Of a stretch of DNA of 64,000 nucleotides, positions 8,384-18,213 are shown piece after piece. Location of the stretch: the NCBI RefSeq assembly GCF_000423905.1, contig NZ_AUIW01000001.1, forward strand, positions 124,001-188,000, written 5' to 3'. The DNA is from Thermus antranikianii DSM 12462 (GTDB lineage: Bacteria; Deinococcota; Deinococci; Deinococcales; Thermaceae). Position numbers and translations under genes: made by a program. The stretch's first letter is position 1. Every line of letters begins with the position of its first letter. The notes beneath the pieces are model-generated. The model had not been told where the DNA came from and did no database searches. It was given only the letters and a program-made list of their open reading frames with translations.

Positions 8384-9610
8384 GTGAGCACGTTTCAGGA
8401 GAACCTAGAAAAGCTGGCGGATCTGGCCATCCGGGTGGGGCTCAACCTGGAACGAGGGCAGGAGGTCATCGCCACCGCGCCCATCGAGGCAGTGGACTTC
8501 GTGCGCCTCCTGGCGGAAAAGGCCTACGAGCATGGGGCGAGCCTCTTCACGGTCCTCTACGGGGATAACTTCCTTTCCCGGAAGCGCCTTTCCCTGGCCC
8601 CGGAGGAAGGCCTGGACAAGGCCCCGGCCTGGCTCTACGAGGGTATGGCCAAGGCCTTCCGGGAGGGAGCGGCGCGCCTTGCGGTTTCCGGTAACGATCC
8701 AAGAGCCCTAGAAGGCCTTCCCCCGGAGCGCATCGGACGGGCCCAGCAGGCCCAGAGCCGAGCCTACAAGCCGGCCCTCGAGGCCATTACGGAGTTCGCC
8801 ACCAACTGGACCATCGTCCCCTTCGCCCATCCCGGCTGGGCCAGGGCGGTCTTCCCGGATCTTCCCGAGGAGGAAGCCGTGGCCAGGCTCTGGCAGGCCA
8901 TCTTCCAGGCCACCCGGGTGGACGGGCCGGATCCCGTGGCCGCCTGGGAGGCCCACAACCGAAGCCTTCACGAAAAGGTGGCCTTTCTGAACGCCAAGCG
9001 CTTTACCGCCCTCCACTTCCAGGGGCCAGGCACGGACCTGACGGTGGGACTTGCGGAAGGCCACCTGTGGCAAGGCGGGGCCACCCCCACCAAAAAGGGG
9101 CGCATCTGCAACCCCAATCTGCCCACGGAGGAGGTCTTCACCGCCCCCCACCGGGAGCGGGTGGAAGGGGTGGTGCGCTCAACCCGGCCCCTGGCCCTGG
9201 GAGGCCAGTTGGTGGAGGGCATCTGGGCCCGGTTTGAGCGGGGGTATGCGGTGGAGGTAGGGGCGGAAAAAGGCCAGGAGGTCCTCCTCAAGGTCCTCTC
9301 CACCGACGAGGGAGCCCGCAGGCTTGGAGAAGTGGCCCTGGTACCCGCCGACAACCCCATCGCCCGAACGGGCTTGGTCTTCTTCGACACCCTTTTTGAC
9401 GAGAACGCCGCCAGCCACATCGCCTTTGGGCGGGCGTATGCGGAGACCCTCGAGGGGCGCCCCACCGGGGAGGAGTTCCGGAAGCGCGGGGCCAACGAAA
9501 GCCTGGTGCACATCGACTGGATGATCGGCTCTATGGAGATGCAGGTGGATGGGATTTTGGAGGATGGTACCCGCGTGCCCCTCATGCGCGAGGGGCTTTG
9601 GGTGATCTGA
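8384..9610 (+). CDS. ampT: M29 family thermostable aminopeptidase (AmpS/AmpT)
   Basis: This cytosolic metallo-aminopeptidase removes N-terminal residues from peptides. It has the M29 layout: an N-terminal domain with the conserved IRVGLNLERGQEVIATAPIE, and C-terminal metal ligands in the motifs following LHFQGPGTDLTVGLAEGHLW, EEVFTAPHRERVEG, FDTLFDENAASHIAFG and HIDWMIGS. I use the GTG at 8384, which gives 408 residues, the length of Thermus aminopeptidase T. A TTG at 8348 would add 12 residues with no family support. It lies downstream of the small membrane ORF and is closed by a hairpin. Confidence 0.93.
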   Translation: MSTFQENLEKLADLAIRVGLNLERGQEVIATAPIEAVDFVRLLAEKAYEHGASLFTVLYGDNFLSRKRLSLAPEEGLDKAPAWLYEGMAKAFREGAARLAVSGNDPRALEGLPPERIGRAQQAQSRAYKPALEAITEFATNWTIVPFAHPGWARAVFPDLPEEEAVARLWQAIFQATRVDGPDPVAAWEAHNRSLHEKVAFLNAKRFTALHFQGPGTDLTVGLAEGHLWQGGATPTKKGRICNPNLPTEEVFTAPHRERVEGVVRSTRPLALGGQLVEGIWARFERGYAVEVGAEKGQEVLLKVLSTDEGARRLGEVALVPADNPIARTGLVFFDTLFDENAASHIAFGRAYAETLEGRPTGEEFRKRGANESLVHIDWMIGSMEMQVDGILEDGTRVPLMREGLWVI

Positions 9611-9631
9611 AAGCTGAGGGTTTCCTAAAGA

Positions 9632-9661
9632 ATCCCGCCGTGGAAATCCCACCGGCGGGAT
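9632..9661 (+). terminator. Hairpin after the M29 gene
   Basis: ATCCCGCCG and CGGCGGGAT form an inverted repeat around a 12-base loop, starting 21 bases after the stop codon. It may serve the convergent sulfhydrylase gene too. The remaining 66 bases to 9727 show nothing recognisable. Confidence 0.6.
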
Positions 9662-9727
9662 CTAGGCTTCGGATGGCGAGTTAGTGCATAACTTCACGAT
9701 ATCACACGCTTGTGCTTTTCTTCCCCC

Positions 9728-10987
<1,260 letters not shown>

Positions 10988-12517
10988 CTAAGCCCGGCTG
11001 GCCTGCAACACCTTCTCCGCAAGCCGTTCACCCGCCTCGAGAAGGGGATGGAAAACCACATCCACCCCCGCCTCCAAAAGCTGGGCATCCTCCTCCTGGG
11101 CATAGCTCACCGCCCCCACTACCCCCCCGAAACCCTTGGCCCGCAAGGCCTTCGTGGCCCGGAGCCTCGCCTCGAGGTCCGGAAGGGCTAGCACTACTCC
11201 CTCCACCCCGTTCAGGTCCAGCCCCTCCCAAAGGGCTGGGTCCTCGGCGTCCCCGTAGAGCACCCGCCGGCCCTTGGCGGCGTGGTACTCCACCTTGGCC
11301 GGGTCGCTGTCCAGGCCCACCACCGGCTCCCCCTGTCCCGTGAGGAAGCGGTAGGCCGCCGCCCCCACCCGCCCCATCCCCACCACCAACCACCGGGCCC
11401 CCAAGACCCCATGGGGCTCCTCGTCGGGATGCAGGCCCGGGCGTTCCCACCGCTTGAGCCAAGGCTCCCACCGCTCGTAAAGGGCATGGGCCTTCTGCAA
11501 AAGGGGGGCCCCCAGGAGGAAGGAGCCGCCCACGGCCAGGGCCACCGCCCCCACCCCCTGGGGGGAGAGGTGCCCAAGCCCCTGGAGCACCCCCGCCGCC
11601 ACCACGCCGAACTCCGAGTAGGTGCCCAGGCCTACCCCCACCAAAAAGGCGGTGCGGGCCCGAAAGCCCTGCAAAACCAGGGGCAGGAAGAGGGAAGCCG
11701 GCTTGAGAAGAAGCAGCAAGAGGAGGAGAAGCCCCGCGAAAACCCCATCCGGTCCCACCGCCAGCCCTGCCCGCAGGAAAAAGGCCAGCAAAAAGGTTTC
11801 CCTTAAGGCCCAAAGCCTCTCCGCCATCTCCCCGGCCCCAGGGTAGCGGGCAAGGCCGAGCCCCATGAACAGGGCGCCCAGGGCCTCCGGGGCCTGGAGA
11901 AGCCGGGCCAGCTCCGCCCCCAAAAGGGCCAGGGCGAGCCCCAGGAGAAGCTGCAGCTCGCCTCCTTGGGCCAGGTGGAAAAGCCGGGCCAGCAGGGGAC
12001 GGAATAGGGGAAAGGCCAGGACCAGAAACCCGGAAGGCCCCACCCCCTGAAACCCCAATAGGATGAGCAGAGTCAGGGAAACCACGTCCAGGAAAACGGA
12101 GACCCCCAAGGCCACCTGCCCGTGCAGAGCAGCAAGCTCCCCCTTGCCCTGGAGCACCCGGGCAAGAAGCACGGTGCTGGGGTTGACGAGGGCTACCGCC
12201 AGCACCAAGAGGGCCAGGGGGTTCTGGACCAAGCCCAGGGCGTGCAGGGCCAGGGCCAGGACGGGAAGCAGGAGGAGTTGAAAGGCCCCCGTAAGCCACA
12301 CCTCCTTGCGGACCAAACGCCCTGGGCGCAGGCCAAGCCCCACGGTAAACAGCAGAAGGTAGATCCCCAGGTTCGCAAAGAGGTGTAGAAGGGGATCTCC
12401 CGCAAACCCCGCAACCCCCAGGGCCACCCCAACACCTAAATAGCCCAGAAAGGCAGGTAGCCCCAGGCGAGTAGCCAACACCCCAGAAAAATAAGCGAAA
12501 AGCAGGATCCCTGCCAT
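10988..12517 (-). CDS. CPA2-family cation/proton antiporter with TrkA-N domain
   Basis: This KefB/KefC-like integral membrane protein has about 12 hydrophobic segments (residues 1-370) followed by a cytosolic Rossmann domain, WLVVGMGRVGAAAYRFL, that binds NAD(H) or nucleotides and gates transport. It exchanges K+ or Na+ for protons. The first hydrophobic helix begins right at the start (MAGILLFAYFSGVLATRLGLP). I start at 12517 because GGAGGT lies 7 bases upstream; an ATG 27 bases earlier lacks this. A TATAGT box at 12561-12556 may be its -10, but a -35 at normal spacing is not clear. Confidence 0.88.
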   Translation of the reverse strand: MAGILLFAYFSGVLATRLGLPAFLGYLGVGVALGVAGFAGDPLLHLFANLGIYLLLFTVGLGLRPGRLVRKEVWLTGAFQLLLLPVLALALHALGLVQNPLALLVLAVALVNPSTVLLARVLQGKGELAALHGQVALGVSVFLDVVSLTLLILLGFQGVGPSGFLVLAFPLFRPLLARLFHLAQGGELQLLLGLALALLGAELARLLQAPEALGALFMGLGLARYPGAGEMAERLWALRETFLLAFFLRAGLAVGPDGVFAGLLLLLLLLLKPASLFLPLVLQGFRARTAFLVGVGLGTYSEFGVVAAGVLQGLGHLSPQGVGAVALAVGGSFLLGAPLLQKAHALYERWEPWLKRWERPGLHPDEEPHGVLGARWLVVGMGRVGAAAYRFLTGQGEPVVGLDSDPAKVEYHAAKGRRVLYGDAEDPALWEGLDLNGVEGVVLALPDLEARLRATKALRAKGFGGVVGAVSYAQEEDAQLLEAGVDVVFHPLLEAGERLAEKVLQASRA

Positions 12518-12689
12518 TCTGGGACCTCCAGAGAAAGGGGGCAAGCCCCTCCTTAACTATACCGCACACCCTGAGGTCAATCTGTATTCAATCCACAAAC
12601 TTAAGGGCTTGCGCATAAAACCAGCCCAAAAGCCACCCATCCCCACCCATGGGCGCAGGGCTTAGCCCACGGGCCGATGCCTTATACCC

Positions 12690-12732
12690 TTGACATTAAC
12701 AAGCTCATATTTCACCATATTCAATATGAGCT
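12690..12732 (+). promoter_or_regulatory. Promoter and palindromic operator of the ABC importer operon
   Basis: TTGACA at 12690-12695 is a consensus -35. Downstream, AGCTCATATT (12702-12711) and AATATGAGCT (12723-12732) form a perfect 10-base inverted repeat spaced by 11. CATATT-C-AATATG (12716-12728) is a second perfect palindrome sharing the right arm. The repeat covers the likely -10 (CATATT) and the ATG at 12726. A repressor bound here would block both transcription and translation start. Confidence 0.6.
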
Positions 12733-13721
12733 GCTGCGTGGACCGCAGGGAGGTGGTCAAGGGACTCTCCGGCCTCGCCCTAGGAGGACTTACCCTTGGA
12801 CAACGAGGCCAAAGGCGCATCAAGCTGGCCTTCTGCTCCCAGCTCCTTTGCATCATCCCCTATGAGGTGGCCGCCAGAAGGGGTTACTTCCGAGAGGAAG
12901 GATTAGAGGTGGAACTGGTCTATGCCCGCGGGGGGAGCCAGGCTCTGCAGTTTTTGGTGGGCCGGGCAGTGGACTACGCCGCCACCAGCCTGGATGCTGC
13001 CTTACAGGCCTATCACCAAGGAGCTCCCATCCTTCGCTTCGCCTCCACGGGGAGGCTCCCCCTTTTCGCCTTGGCCGCAAGCCCCAAGGCCCCGGAGATC
13101 CGGGAGATCAAGGACCTCGAGGGGCGGACCGTGGGGGTTTCCGCCCTGGGAAATGCGGACCACGTTCTCCTGGTATACCTGCTGAAAAAGGCCGGGGTAG
13201 ATCCCAAGCGGGTCCGCTACGCCACCTTGGGTCCCAACCTCTACGAGGCTTTAAAGGCGGGCCACGTGGAGGCCGGCATGATTCAGGAGCCCGCCCTATC
13301 CCTTCTTAAGGAGGCAGGGGGTCGGGAACTGGTCAACCTGATGGATCTAAAACAGGCCACGGCCTACCTAGGAGGCCCCTACGAGTTCATGGGGGTAGCC
13401 ATAAGACGGGAGGAAAGGCAAGCCCGCCTGGAGGAGATGCGGGCCATAGCCAGGGCTTTGGAAAAAGCCTTGCGCTTCATCCGGGTAGCGGAGGCCCGGC
13501 TCATCGCCGATACCCTGCCCAAGGCCCTCATCGCTGGCGGGGATGAAGTAAGGCTTAAGGCCATCATCGAGCGCTATCGCAAGGATCTCTACCCCACCGG
13601 GGTACGCATCGACCTCGAGGCGGCCCGCCGGGTGGCGGAAAGCCAGATAGAAGCTGGCCTCTTGCCGCCAGGCTTCAAGGTGGAAAGGCTCCTGGACCTG
13701 GAGGTGCTGGGTAGTGCTTGA
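12726..13721 (+). CDS. ABC importer substrate-binding protein, SsuA/THI5 (NMT1) type
   Basis: This is the periplasmic binding component of an importer for a small organic nutrient (sulfonate, nitrate, taurine or thiamine-precursor class). The N-terminus CVDRREVVKGLSGLALGG resembles a Tat signal (twin Arg followed by a hydrophobic stretch). The mature part has the family hallmarks: PYEVAARRGYFREEGLEVELV, GRAVDYAATSLDAAL, DLEGRTVGVSALGNADHVLLVYLL and KAGHVEAGMIQEPA. I start at the ATG at 12726 inside the operator rather than the in-frame ATG-like codon at 12690. It overlaps the ATPase gene by 8 bases. No TPP riboswitch is visible upstream, so a thiamine role is not supported. Confidence 0.85.
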   Translation: MSCCVDRREVVKGLSGLALGGLTLGQRGQRRIKLAFCSQLLCIIPYEVAARRGYFREEGLEVELVYARGGSQALQFLVGRAVDYAATSLDAALQAYHQGAPILRFASTGRLPLFALAASPKAPEIREIKDLEGRTVGVSALGNADHVLLVYLLKKAGVDPKRVRYATLGPNLYEALKAGHVEAGMIQEPALSLLKEAGGRELVNLMDLKQATAYLGGPYEFMGVAIRREERQARLEEMRAIARALEKALRFIRVAEARLIADTLPKALIAGGDEVRLKAIIERYRKDLYPTGVRIDLEAARRVAESQIEAGLLPPGFKVERLLDLEVLGSA

Positions 13722-14460
13722 GGTTCAAGGAATCTCCTTAGGCTACGGGTCCACCTTGGTCTTGGAAGGGGTGGACCTGAGGGTGGAAGCGGGAGAATTT
13801 GTAAGCCTAGTTGGGCCCTCGGGGAGTGGGAAGAGTACCCTACTCCGAACCATCGCTGGGCTTCTCACCCCCCAAAAGGGATCCATCCGAAGAGGGTGTA
13901 CTCAAGAGGAAATCGGCTTTCTATTCCAAGAAGACGCCCTCCTACCTTGGCGCACCGCCCGGGATAACGTGGCCCTGGGCCTAAGGATCCGCGGCTGGCC
14001 CAAGGAGCAAGCCTGGAAAGAGGCGGAGGCTTGGCTGGAGCGCCTGGGCCTCGAGGGATTAGGCAACCGCTTTCCCCACCAGCTCTCTGGGGGCCAGCGG
14101 AAAAGGGTGGCCCTGGCCCAAGTCCTCGTGCTCAAGCCCCGCCTCCTCCTCATGGACGAACCCTTCGCCAGCCTGGACGCCATCCTCCGCACCCAGGTGA
14201 CCCAGGATCTCTTGGCCCTGGTGGAGGAGGAGGGCATTACGGTGCTTTTGGTCACCCATGACCTAGAGGAGGCCCTAAGCCTCTCCGACCGGGTCTACCT
14301 GCTCTCCCAAGGCCCAAGGGCCCGTATCGTCCAGGAGTACCGCCTTCCGTTCCCCAGGCCCCGCGACCCTATAGGGGTGAAGGCGGACCCCCGGTTCGGC
14401 ACCTACCTGCAAAGGCTCTGGCAGGAACTCAAGGAGGTTTCCCTATGCGCCGCGCCCTAA
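13714..14460 (+). CDS. ABC importer ATPase (SsuB/TauB-like)
   Basis: This is the nucleotide-binding subunit of the importer. Walker A GPSGSGKS lies at about residues 36-43, the Q-loop at FLFQEDALLPW, the signature LSGGQRKRVALAQ, Walker B LLLMDEPFASLD and the switch His in LLVTHDLEEAL. The GTG start overlaps the end of the binding-protein gene, and the 3' end overlaps the permease gene by 16 bases, so the three genes are translationally coupled. The sequence QRKR in place of the usual QRQR in the signature is a minor change. Confidence 0.93.
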   Translation: MLEVQGISLGYGSTLVLEGVDLRVEAGEFVSLVGPSGSGKSTLLRTIAGLLTPQKGSIRRGCTQEEIGFLFQEDALLPWRTARDNVALGLRIRGWPKEQAWKEAEAWLERLGLEGLGNRFPHQLSGGQRKRVALAQVLVLKPRLLLMDEPFASLDAILRTQVTQDLLALVEEEGITVLLVTHDLEEALSLSDRVYLLSQGPRARIVQEYRLPFPRPRDPIGVKADPRFGTYLQRLWQELKEVSLCAAP

Positions 14461-15200
14461 GCCTAATTCTCCTCCTGCTCCTGTGGGAGGCCTTGGCCGC
14501 CCTAGGCCTGCTTAATCCCCTCTACGCCCCTCCTCCCCACCAGGTCCTCCTCACCCTCCTGGCGCTCTTCCAAGAAGGAGAGATATGGCCTCATCTACGA
14601 GCCACCTTCACCGCGGCCATGTTGGGTCTAGGAGCCGGTATCCTCCTGGGTGGGATCCTGGGTCTCTTGGCCGCCTTCAGCCCACTGGTTTCAGATGTGT
14701 TGGAACCTGTAATGCTCCTCCTCAATGCCATTCCTCGGGTGATCCTCGCCCCCCTCTTCGTTATCTGGTTGGGCATTGGCCTGGCCTCCAAGGTGGCCCT
14801 TAGTCTAGTCCTGGTGGCAGTCCTTATCTTCTTCGCTGTCTTTGGCGGCGTGAAGCAGGTGGACCCAAGGCTGGTGGAAAGGGTTAGAACCCTAGGGGGA
14901 AACCAATACTGGCTTCTCAAGGAGGTCTACCTCCCCTCCATCGCCGCCTGGGTCCTCTCGTCCTTGAAGGTAGCGGTGGGCTTTGCCTTTACAGGGGCGG
15001 TGGTGGGTGAGTTCGTGGCTGCCAGCCAAGGCCTTGGCTACCTTCTTTCCTTTGCCCAAACCACGTATAACGCTAAGCTCAGCCTGGCCTTGATCACCCT
15101 CATCGTGGCCTTCGTTCTTCTTCTTTTCGCCTTCTTCAACCGTCTAGAAGCCTCGCTGCTACGCTGGCGTCCTCAAGCTTCCCAAGGCACACCTGGTTAG
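14445..15200 (+). CDS. ABC importer permease (SsuC/TauC-like)
   Basis: This inner-membrane subunit of the importer has five or six hydrophobic helices. The EAA-type cytoplasmic loop that docks the ATPase is visible as VRTLGGNQYWLLKEVYLPSIAAWVLSSL. The family segment AIPRVILAPLFVIWLGIG precedes it. The start is an ATG inside the ATPase gene. The last 4 bases overlap the convergent uspA. Confidence 0.92.
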   Translation: MRRALSLILLLLLWEALAALGLLNPLYAPPPHQVLLTLLALFQEGEIWPHLRATFTAAMLGLGAGILLGGILGLLAAFSPLVSDVLEPVMLLLNAIPRVILAPLFVIWLGIGLASKVALSLVLVAVLIFFAVFGGVKQVDPRLVERVRTLGGNQYWLLKEVYLPSIAAWVLSSLKVAVGFAFTGAVVGEFVAASQGLGYLLSFAQTTYNAKLSLALITLIVAFVLLLFAFFNRLEASLLRWRPQASQGTPG

Positions 15201-15610
15201 CGCACCAGGAGCACGGGGCAAGGGGCCTCTGCCAACACCTTCTGGCTTTGGCTTCCCAAGAAAAGGCTGCCAATCGCCCCCAGGCCCCGGGTACCCATGA
15301 CGATGAGGTCAGCCCGCTCCCCTATGGCGGCTTCCAGGATGGCCTCCGCAGGGCGTCCCTCGAGGAGAAGGGCATCCTCCCGGGGCACTCCCGTGAGGCC
15401 CACAGCCTCCGCCAGGACTTTTTCCGCCCGCTCCAGCCGCCTTTTCAAGGCCTCCTGGAAGAAGGGCTCTCCCAGGTAGTCGGGGACAGGCTCATAGACA
15501 TGAACCACCACCAGCCTGGCCCCATGGGCCTCGGCTTCCATCTTGGCTATCCTCGCCGCCCGCTTAGCATGCTCCGAACCGTCATAGGCTAGGAGGATGG
15601 TCTTGAACAT
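15197..15610 (-). CDS. uspA: Universal stress protein UspA family
   Basis: This 137-residue protein has the UspA alpha/beta fold, beginning ILLAYDGSEHAKRAA. The ATP-binding motif G-x2-G-x9-G-S is present as GTRGLGAIGSLFLGSQSQKVL, so it is the ATP-binding type. It follows hslO after 12 bases. A TAAGCT box at 15622-15617 sits 6 bases before its ATG, so it may also have its own leaderless promoter overlapping the hslO stop codon. Confidence 0.9.
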   Translation of the reverse strand: MFKTILLAYDGSEHAKRAARIAKMEAEAHGARLVVVHVYEPVPDYLGEPFFQEALKRRLERAEKVLAEAVGLTGVPREDALLLEGRPAEAILEAAIGERADLIVMGTRGLGAIGSLFLGSQSQKVLAEAPCPVLLVR

Positions 15611-15622
15611 GGCCTAAGCTTA

Positions 15623-16645
15623 TCAGGCCTGGGCTCGTTTTTCCGAAGGAATTTCCACCTTACGCCCGCAACGGCAGGTATCCCCCTCGATCCGGAAAAG
15701 CGTGCCGTCCGCCTTGGGATACAGCCAAAGGGTGCCGCAGTCAGGGCAGCGTACCTCCGCCACCAAGGAGCGGATCTCCTCGGGGGAGAAGCGGTAGACC
15801 TCTCCGCACCAGTGGCAGACCACCTCCGCACCCCCGTCCTTCACGATCATGTCCTCCCGTTCCTCCGGGGTGAAGAAGACCAGAGCCTCCAGGGCCTTCT
15901 CCCGGTTACAGCGGCAGCGGAAGCGGGCGGGGATCTCGTTTAAAGGGTAACCCAAGGCCTTGAGATCCGTCCTTTCAAAACCCAGGCCAGCAAGAAGCCT
16001 TTCCAAGGCAGCTTCCAAGCCCTCCCGCAAGAGGGGCGTGATGCCGCTTAAACCCGCCAGGTTGGCCTCGAGGCGGGAAAGAACCTCCTCGGGAGTATCC
16101 GGCATCACCTGGATGGCCACACCCCCCGCCACCTCCACCTCCCCTTCCCCCTTGACCCGCACCCCTAAGAGAACGGCAGAGGGAATCTGCTCCGACTGCC
16201 AAAGATAGTGGGCGAGATCCTCGGCGATCTCCCCGGAAACCAGGGGCACGGTGCTGGTGTAGACCTCCCCGTTCGGGAGGCTCCGGTCCACCCGCAACAC
16301 CCCGGCACCGATGAGTTCCCCCACATTGAGCTTTCCATCCTCCCGCAAGGGCACCTCCGCCCTCGGGTTACGCACGTACCCTCGTACGTTTCCAGCCACA
16401 TCCGCCTCGGCCACGAGCCCACCCAAGGGCCCCGTGCCCTCGATGCGCAGAGTAACCCGCTCCTTGGGTGTTTTCAGGAGGAGCTGGGCCAGCAACAACG
16501 CCCCGGTCATGGCCCGGCCCAAGGCGGCGGTGGCGGTGAGGGAAAGCCCGTGGCGGCGCCGGGCTTCCTCCACCACGTCGGCCGTGTCCGCGCCCACCAC
16601 CCTAAGCTGGCCATCCCCTGCCAAGCCCCTCAGGATCCTGCCCAT
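15623..16645 (-). CDS. hslO: Redox-regulated chaperone Hsp33 with extra C-terminal zinc-like module
   Basis: Hsp33 holds unfolding proteins under oxidative stress. It is switched on when its zinc-binding cysteines are oxidised. The N-terminal Hsp33 domain spans residues 1-230, and the classic redox switch is present as CRC (244, 246) and CHWC (277, 280). Beyond the usual end near residue 290 there are about 50 more residues with a second cysteine set, CPDC (300, 303) and CRC (324, 326), enough for a second metal site. A CATAAT box lies 8 bases before the ATG (leaderless). It is divergent from cysS, with 36 bases between the start codons. Confidence 0.9.
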   Translation of the reverse strand: MGRILRGLAGDGQLRVVGADTADVVEEARRRHGLSLTATAALGRAMTGALLLAQLLLKTPKERVTLRIEGTGPLGGLVAEADVAGNVRGYVRNPRAEVPLREDGKLNVGELIGAGVLRVDRSLPNGEVYTSTVPLVSGEIAEDLAHYLWQSEQIPSAVLLGVRVKGEGEVEVAGGVAIQVMPDTPEEVLSRLEANLAGLSGITPLLREGLEAALERLLAGLGFERTDLKALGYPLNEIPARFRCRCNREKALEALVFFTPEEREDMIVKDGGAEVVCHWCGEVYRFSPEEIRSLVAEVRCPDCGTLWLYPKADGTLFRIEGDTCRCGRKVEIPSEKRAQA

Positions 16646-16653
16646 ACCCCGCC

Positions 16654-16674
16654 ATTATGCCATGGGCCTATAAT
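16654..16674. promoter_or_regulatory. Divergent -10 boxes of hslO and cysS
   Basis: TATAAT (16669-16674) is a perfect -10, 7 bases before the cysS ATG. CATAAT (16659-16654) reads the other way, 8 bases before hslO. No good -35 is seen on either side. Confidence 0.65.
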
Positions 16675-16681
16675 CCCCCAT

Positions 16682-18127
16682 ATGGGCCTCCGCATCTACG
16701 ACACTTTGCAAAGGAGGAAGGTGGATTTCACCCCCACCACCCCGGGGCACGTGGGAATCTATGTCTGCGGCCCCACCGTATACTCTGACCCCCACCTGGG
16801 CCATGCCCGGGGACCCATTGTTTACGACGTGCTCCGCCGCTACCTGCTCCACCAAGGCTACCGGGTACGCTTCGTCTCCAACATCACCGACGTAGGCCAC
16901 CTCACCGACGACGCCGACCAGGGGGAGGACAAAATCGAGCGCCGGGCCAAGCTGGAAAGGCTCGAACCCATGGAGGTGGCGGAGAAGTACACCTGGAGCT
17001 ACTTCGACGCCATCACCGCCCTAAACGTGCTCCGACCTTCCATCGCCCCTAGGGCCAGTGGTCATATCCCGGAGCAGATCGAGCTCACGGAAAGGCTCTT
17101 AAAGCTGGGTTTCGCCTACGAGCGAAAGGGTAGCGTCTACTTCCGGGTGCGGGCCTTTCCTGAGTACGGAAAGCTTTCGGGAAAACGCCTGGAGGAGCTT
17201 AGAGCCGGGGCCAGGGTGGAGGTGCGGGAGGAGAAGGAGGACCCCCTGGACTTCGCCCTTTGGAAGGCCGCCGAGCCCGGCCACATCATGCGCTGGAAGA
17301 GCCCCTGGGGAGAAGGGTACCCGGGCTGGCACATCGAGTGCACCGCCATGAGCCTCAAGTACCTAGGGGAAGGGTTTGACATCCACGCTGGGGGCATCGA
17401 CCTCCAGTTTCCCCACCACGAGTGCGAGATCGCCCAGGCAGAGGCCGCGGGCTACCGCTTCGCCCGCCACTGGATGCACCACAACCATGTGCTTCTGGAA
17501 GGGGAAAAGATGGCCAAGAGCACGGGGAACCTGGTCCTCCTCCACGACCTCCTTAAGGCCCACGAGCCCATGGCCCTGCGCTTTTACCTCCTCCAAACCC
17601 ACTACCGAAGCCCCATGGACTTCACCTGGGAGGGCCTCGAGGCAGCCAAGCGAGGCTATGCCCGCCTCCTCCAGGCCTATCGTGAGGTGCGGACCCGCCT
17701 GAACGCGGCGCACCCTGGGACCACCCCGGAGCTGGAAAGGGCCTTGGATGCCCTGGAAAAGGATTTCCTGGAGGCCATAGAGGACGACCTCAGCACCCCA
17801 GAGGCCCTGGCCGCCTTCTTCACCTTCCTCCCCGAGCTCAACAAGCTTCTCCCTGAGGCCAAGAGGGACTCCCTGAGGCGTACCGCCCAGGTCTTCCATA
17901 CCCTGGGGGAAGGCATCCTGGGCCTCTTCCCCGAAAGGGTGCTGGAGGAAAAGGTGTCCGGGCCCCTTCTGGAGGGGTTAGTCGCCCTTCTTCTGGAACT
18001 TAGGGAAGAAGCCCGGCGGGCCAAGGATTACGCCAAAAGCGACCTGATCCGGGAAAGGCTCAAGTCCCTGGGCATCATCGTGGAGGACACCAAGGAAGGC
18101 CCCAAGTGGCGGATTGGCTTGGCGTAG
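16682..18127 (+). CDS. cysS: Cysteinyl-tRNA synthetase
   Basis: This class I synthetase charges tRNA-Cys. HIGH appears as HLGH after [11 protein letters not shown], and KMSKS as KMAKS. Zinc ligands are the Cys in YVCGPT, the Cys in HIECTAMS, and the His/Cys of [11 protein letters not shown]. The length is 481 residues, normal for the family, ending in the small DALR-like anticodon region ([21 protein letters not shown]). The ATG at 16682 follows a consensus -10 by 7 bases, so earlier in-frame starts inside the opposite hslO promoter are rejected. Confidence 0.96.
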   Translation: MGLRIYDTLQRRKVDFTPTTPGHVGIYVCGPTVYSDPHLGHARGPIVYDVLRRYLLHQGYRVRFVSNITDVGHLTDDADQGEDKIERRAKLERLEPMEVAEKYTWSYFDAITALNVLRPSIAPRASGHIPEQIELTERLLKLGFAYERKGSVYFRVRAFPEYGKLSGKRLEELRAGARVEVREEKEDPLDFALWKAAEPGHIMRWKSPWGEGYPGWHIECTAMSLKYLGEGFDIHAGGIDLQFPHHECEIAQAEAAGYRFARHWMHHNHVLLEGEKMAKSTGNLVLLHDLLKAHEPMALRFYLLQTHYRSPMDFTWEGLEAAKRGYARLLQAYREVRTRLNAAHPGTTPELERALDALEKDFLEAIEDDLSTPEALAAFFTFLPELNKLLPEAKRDSLRRTAQVFHTLGEGILGLFPERVLEEKVSGPLLEGLVALLLELREEARRAKDYAKSDLIRERLKSLGIIVEDTKEGPKWRIGLA

Positions 18128-18174
18128 CCTAACCAACGCAGGTCCGCGGGGTAGAGGAGGCAACCCGAAACCCT

Positions 18175-18201
18175 CCCTGCCGGGGCCTAGCCCCGGCAGG
18201 G
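18175..18201. terminator. Bidirectional hairpin between cysS and the fad operon
   Basis: CCCTGCCGGGG and its perfect complement flank a 5-base loop. It sits between two convergent genes and can serve both. Confidence 0.75.
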
Positions 18202-18213
18202 AAGCACCCAGGT

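Noticed and set aside
12518-12689. Possible TPP riboswitch before the THI5-like importer
   Set aside because: The conserved CTGAGA and ACCTGATC blocks are absent. The region also starts the divergent antiporter promoter.
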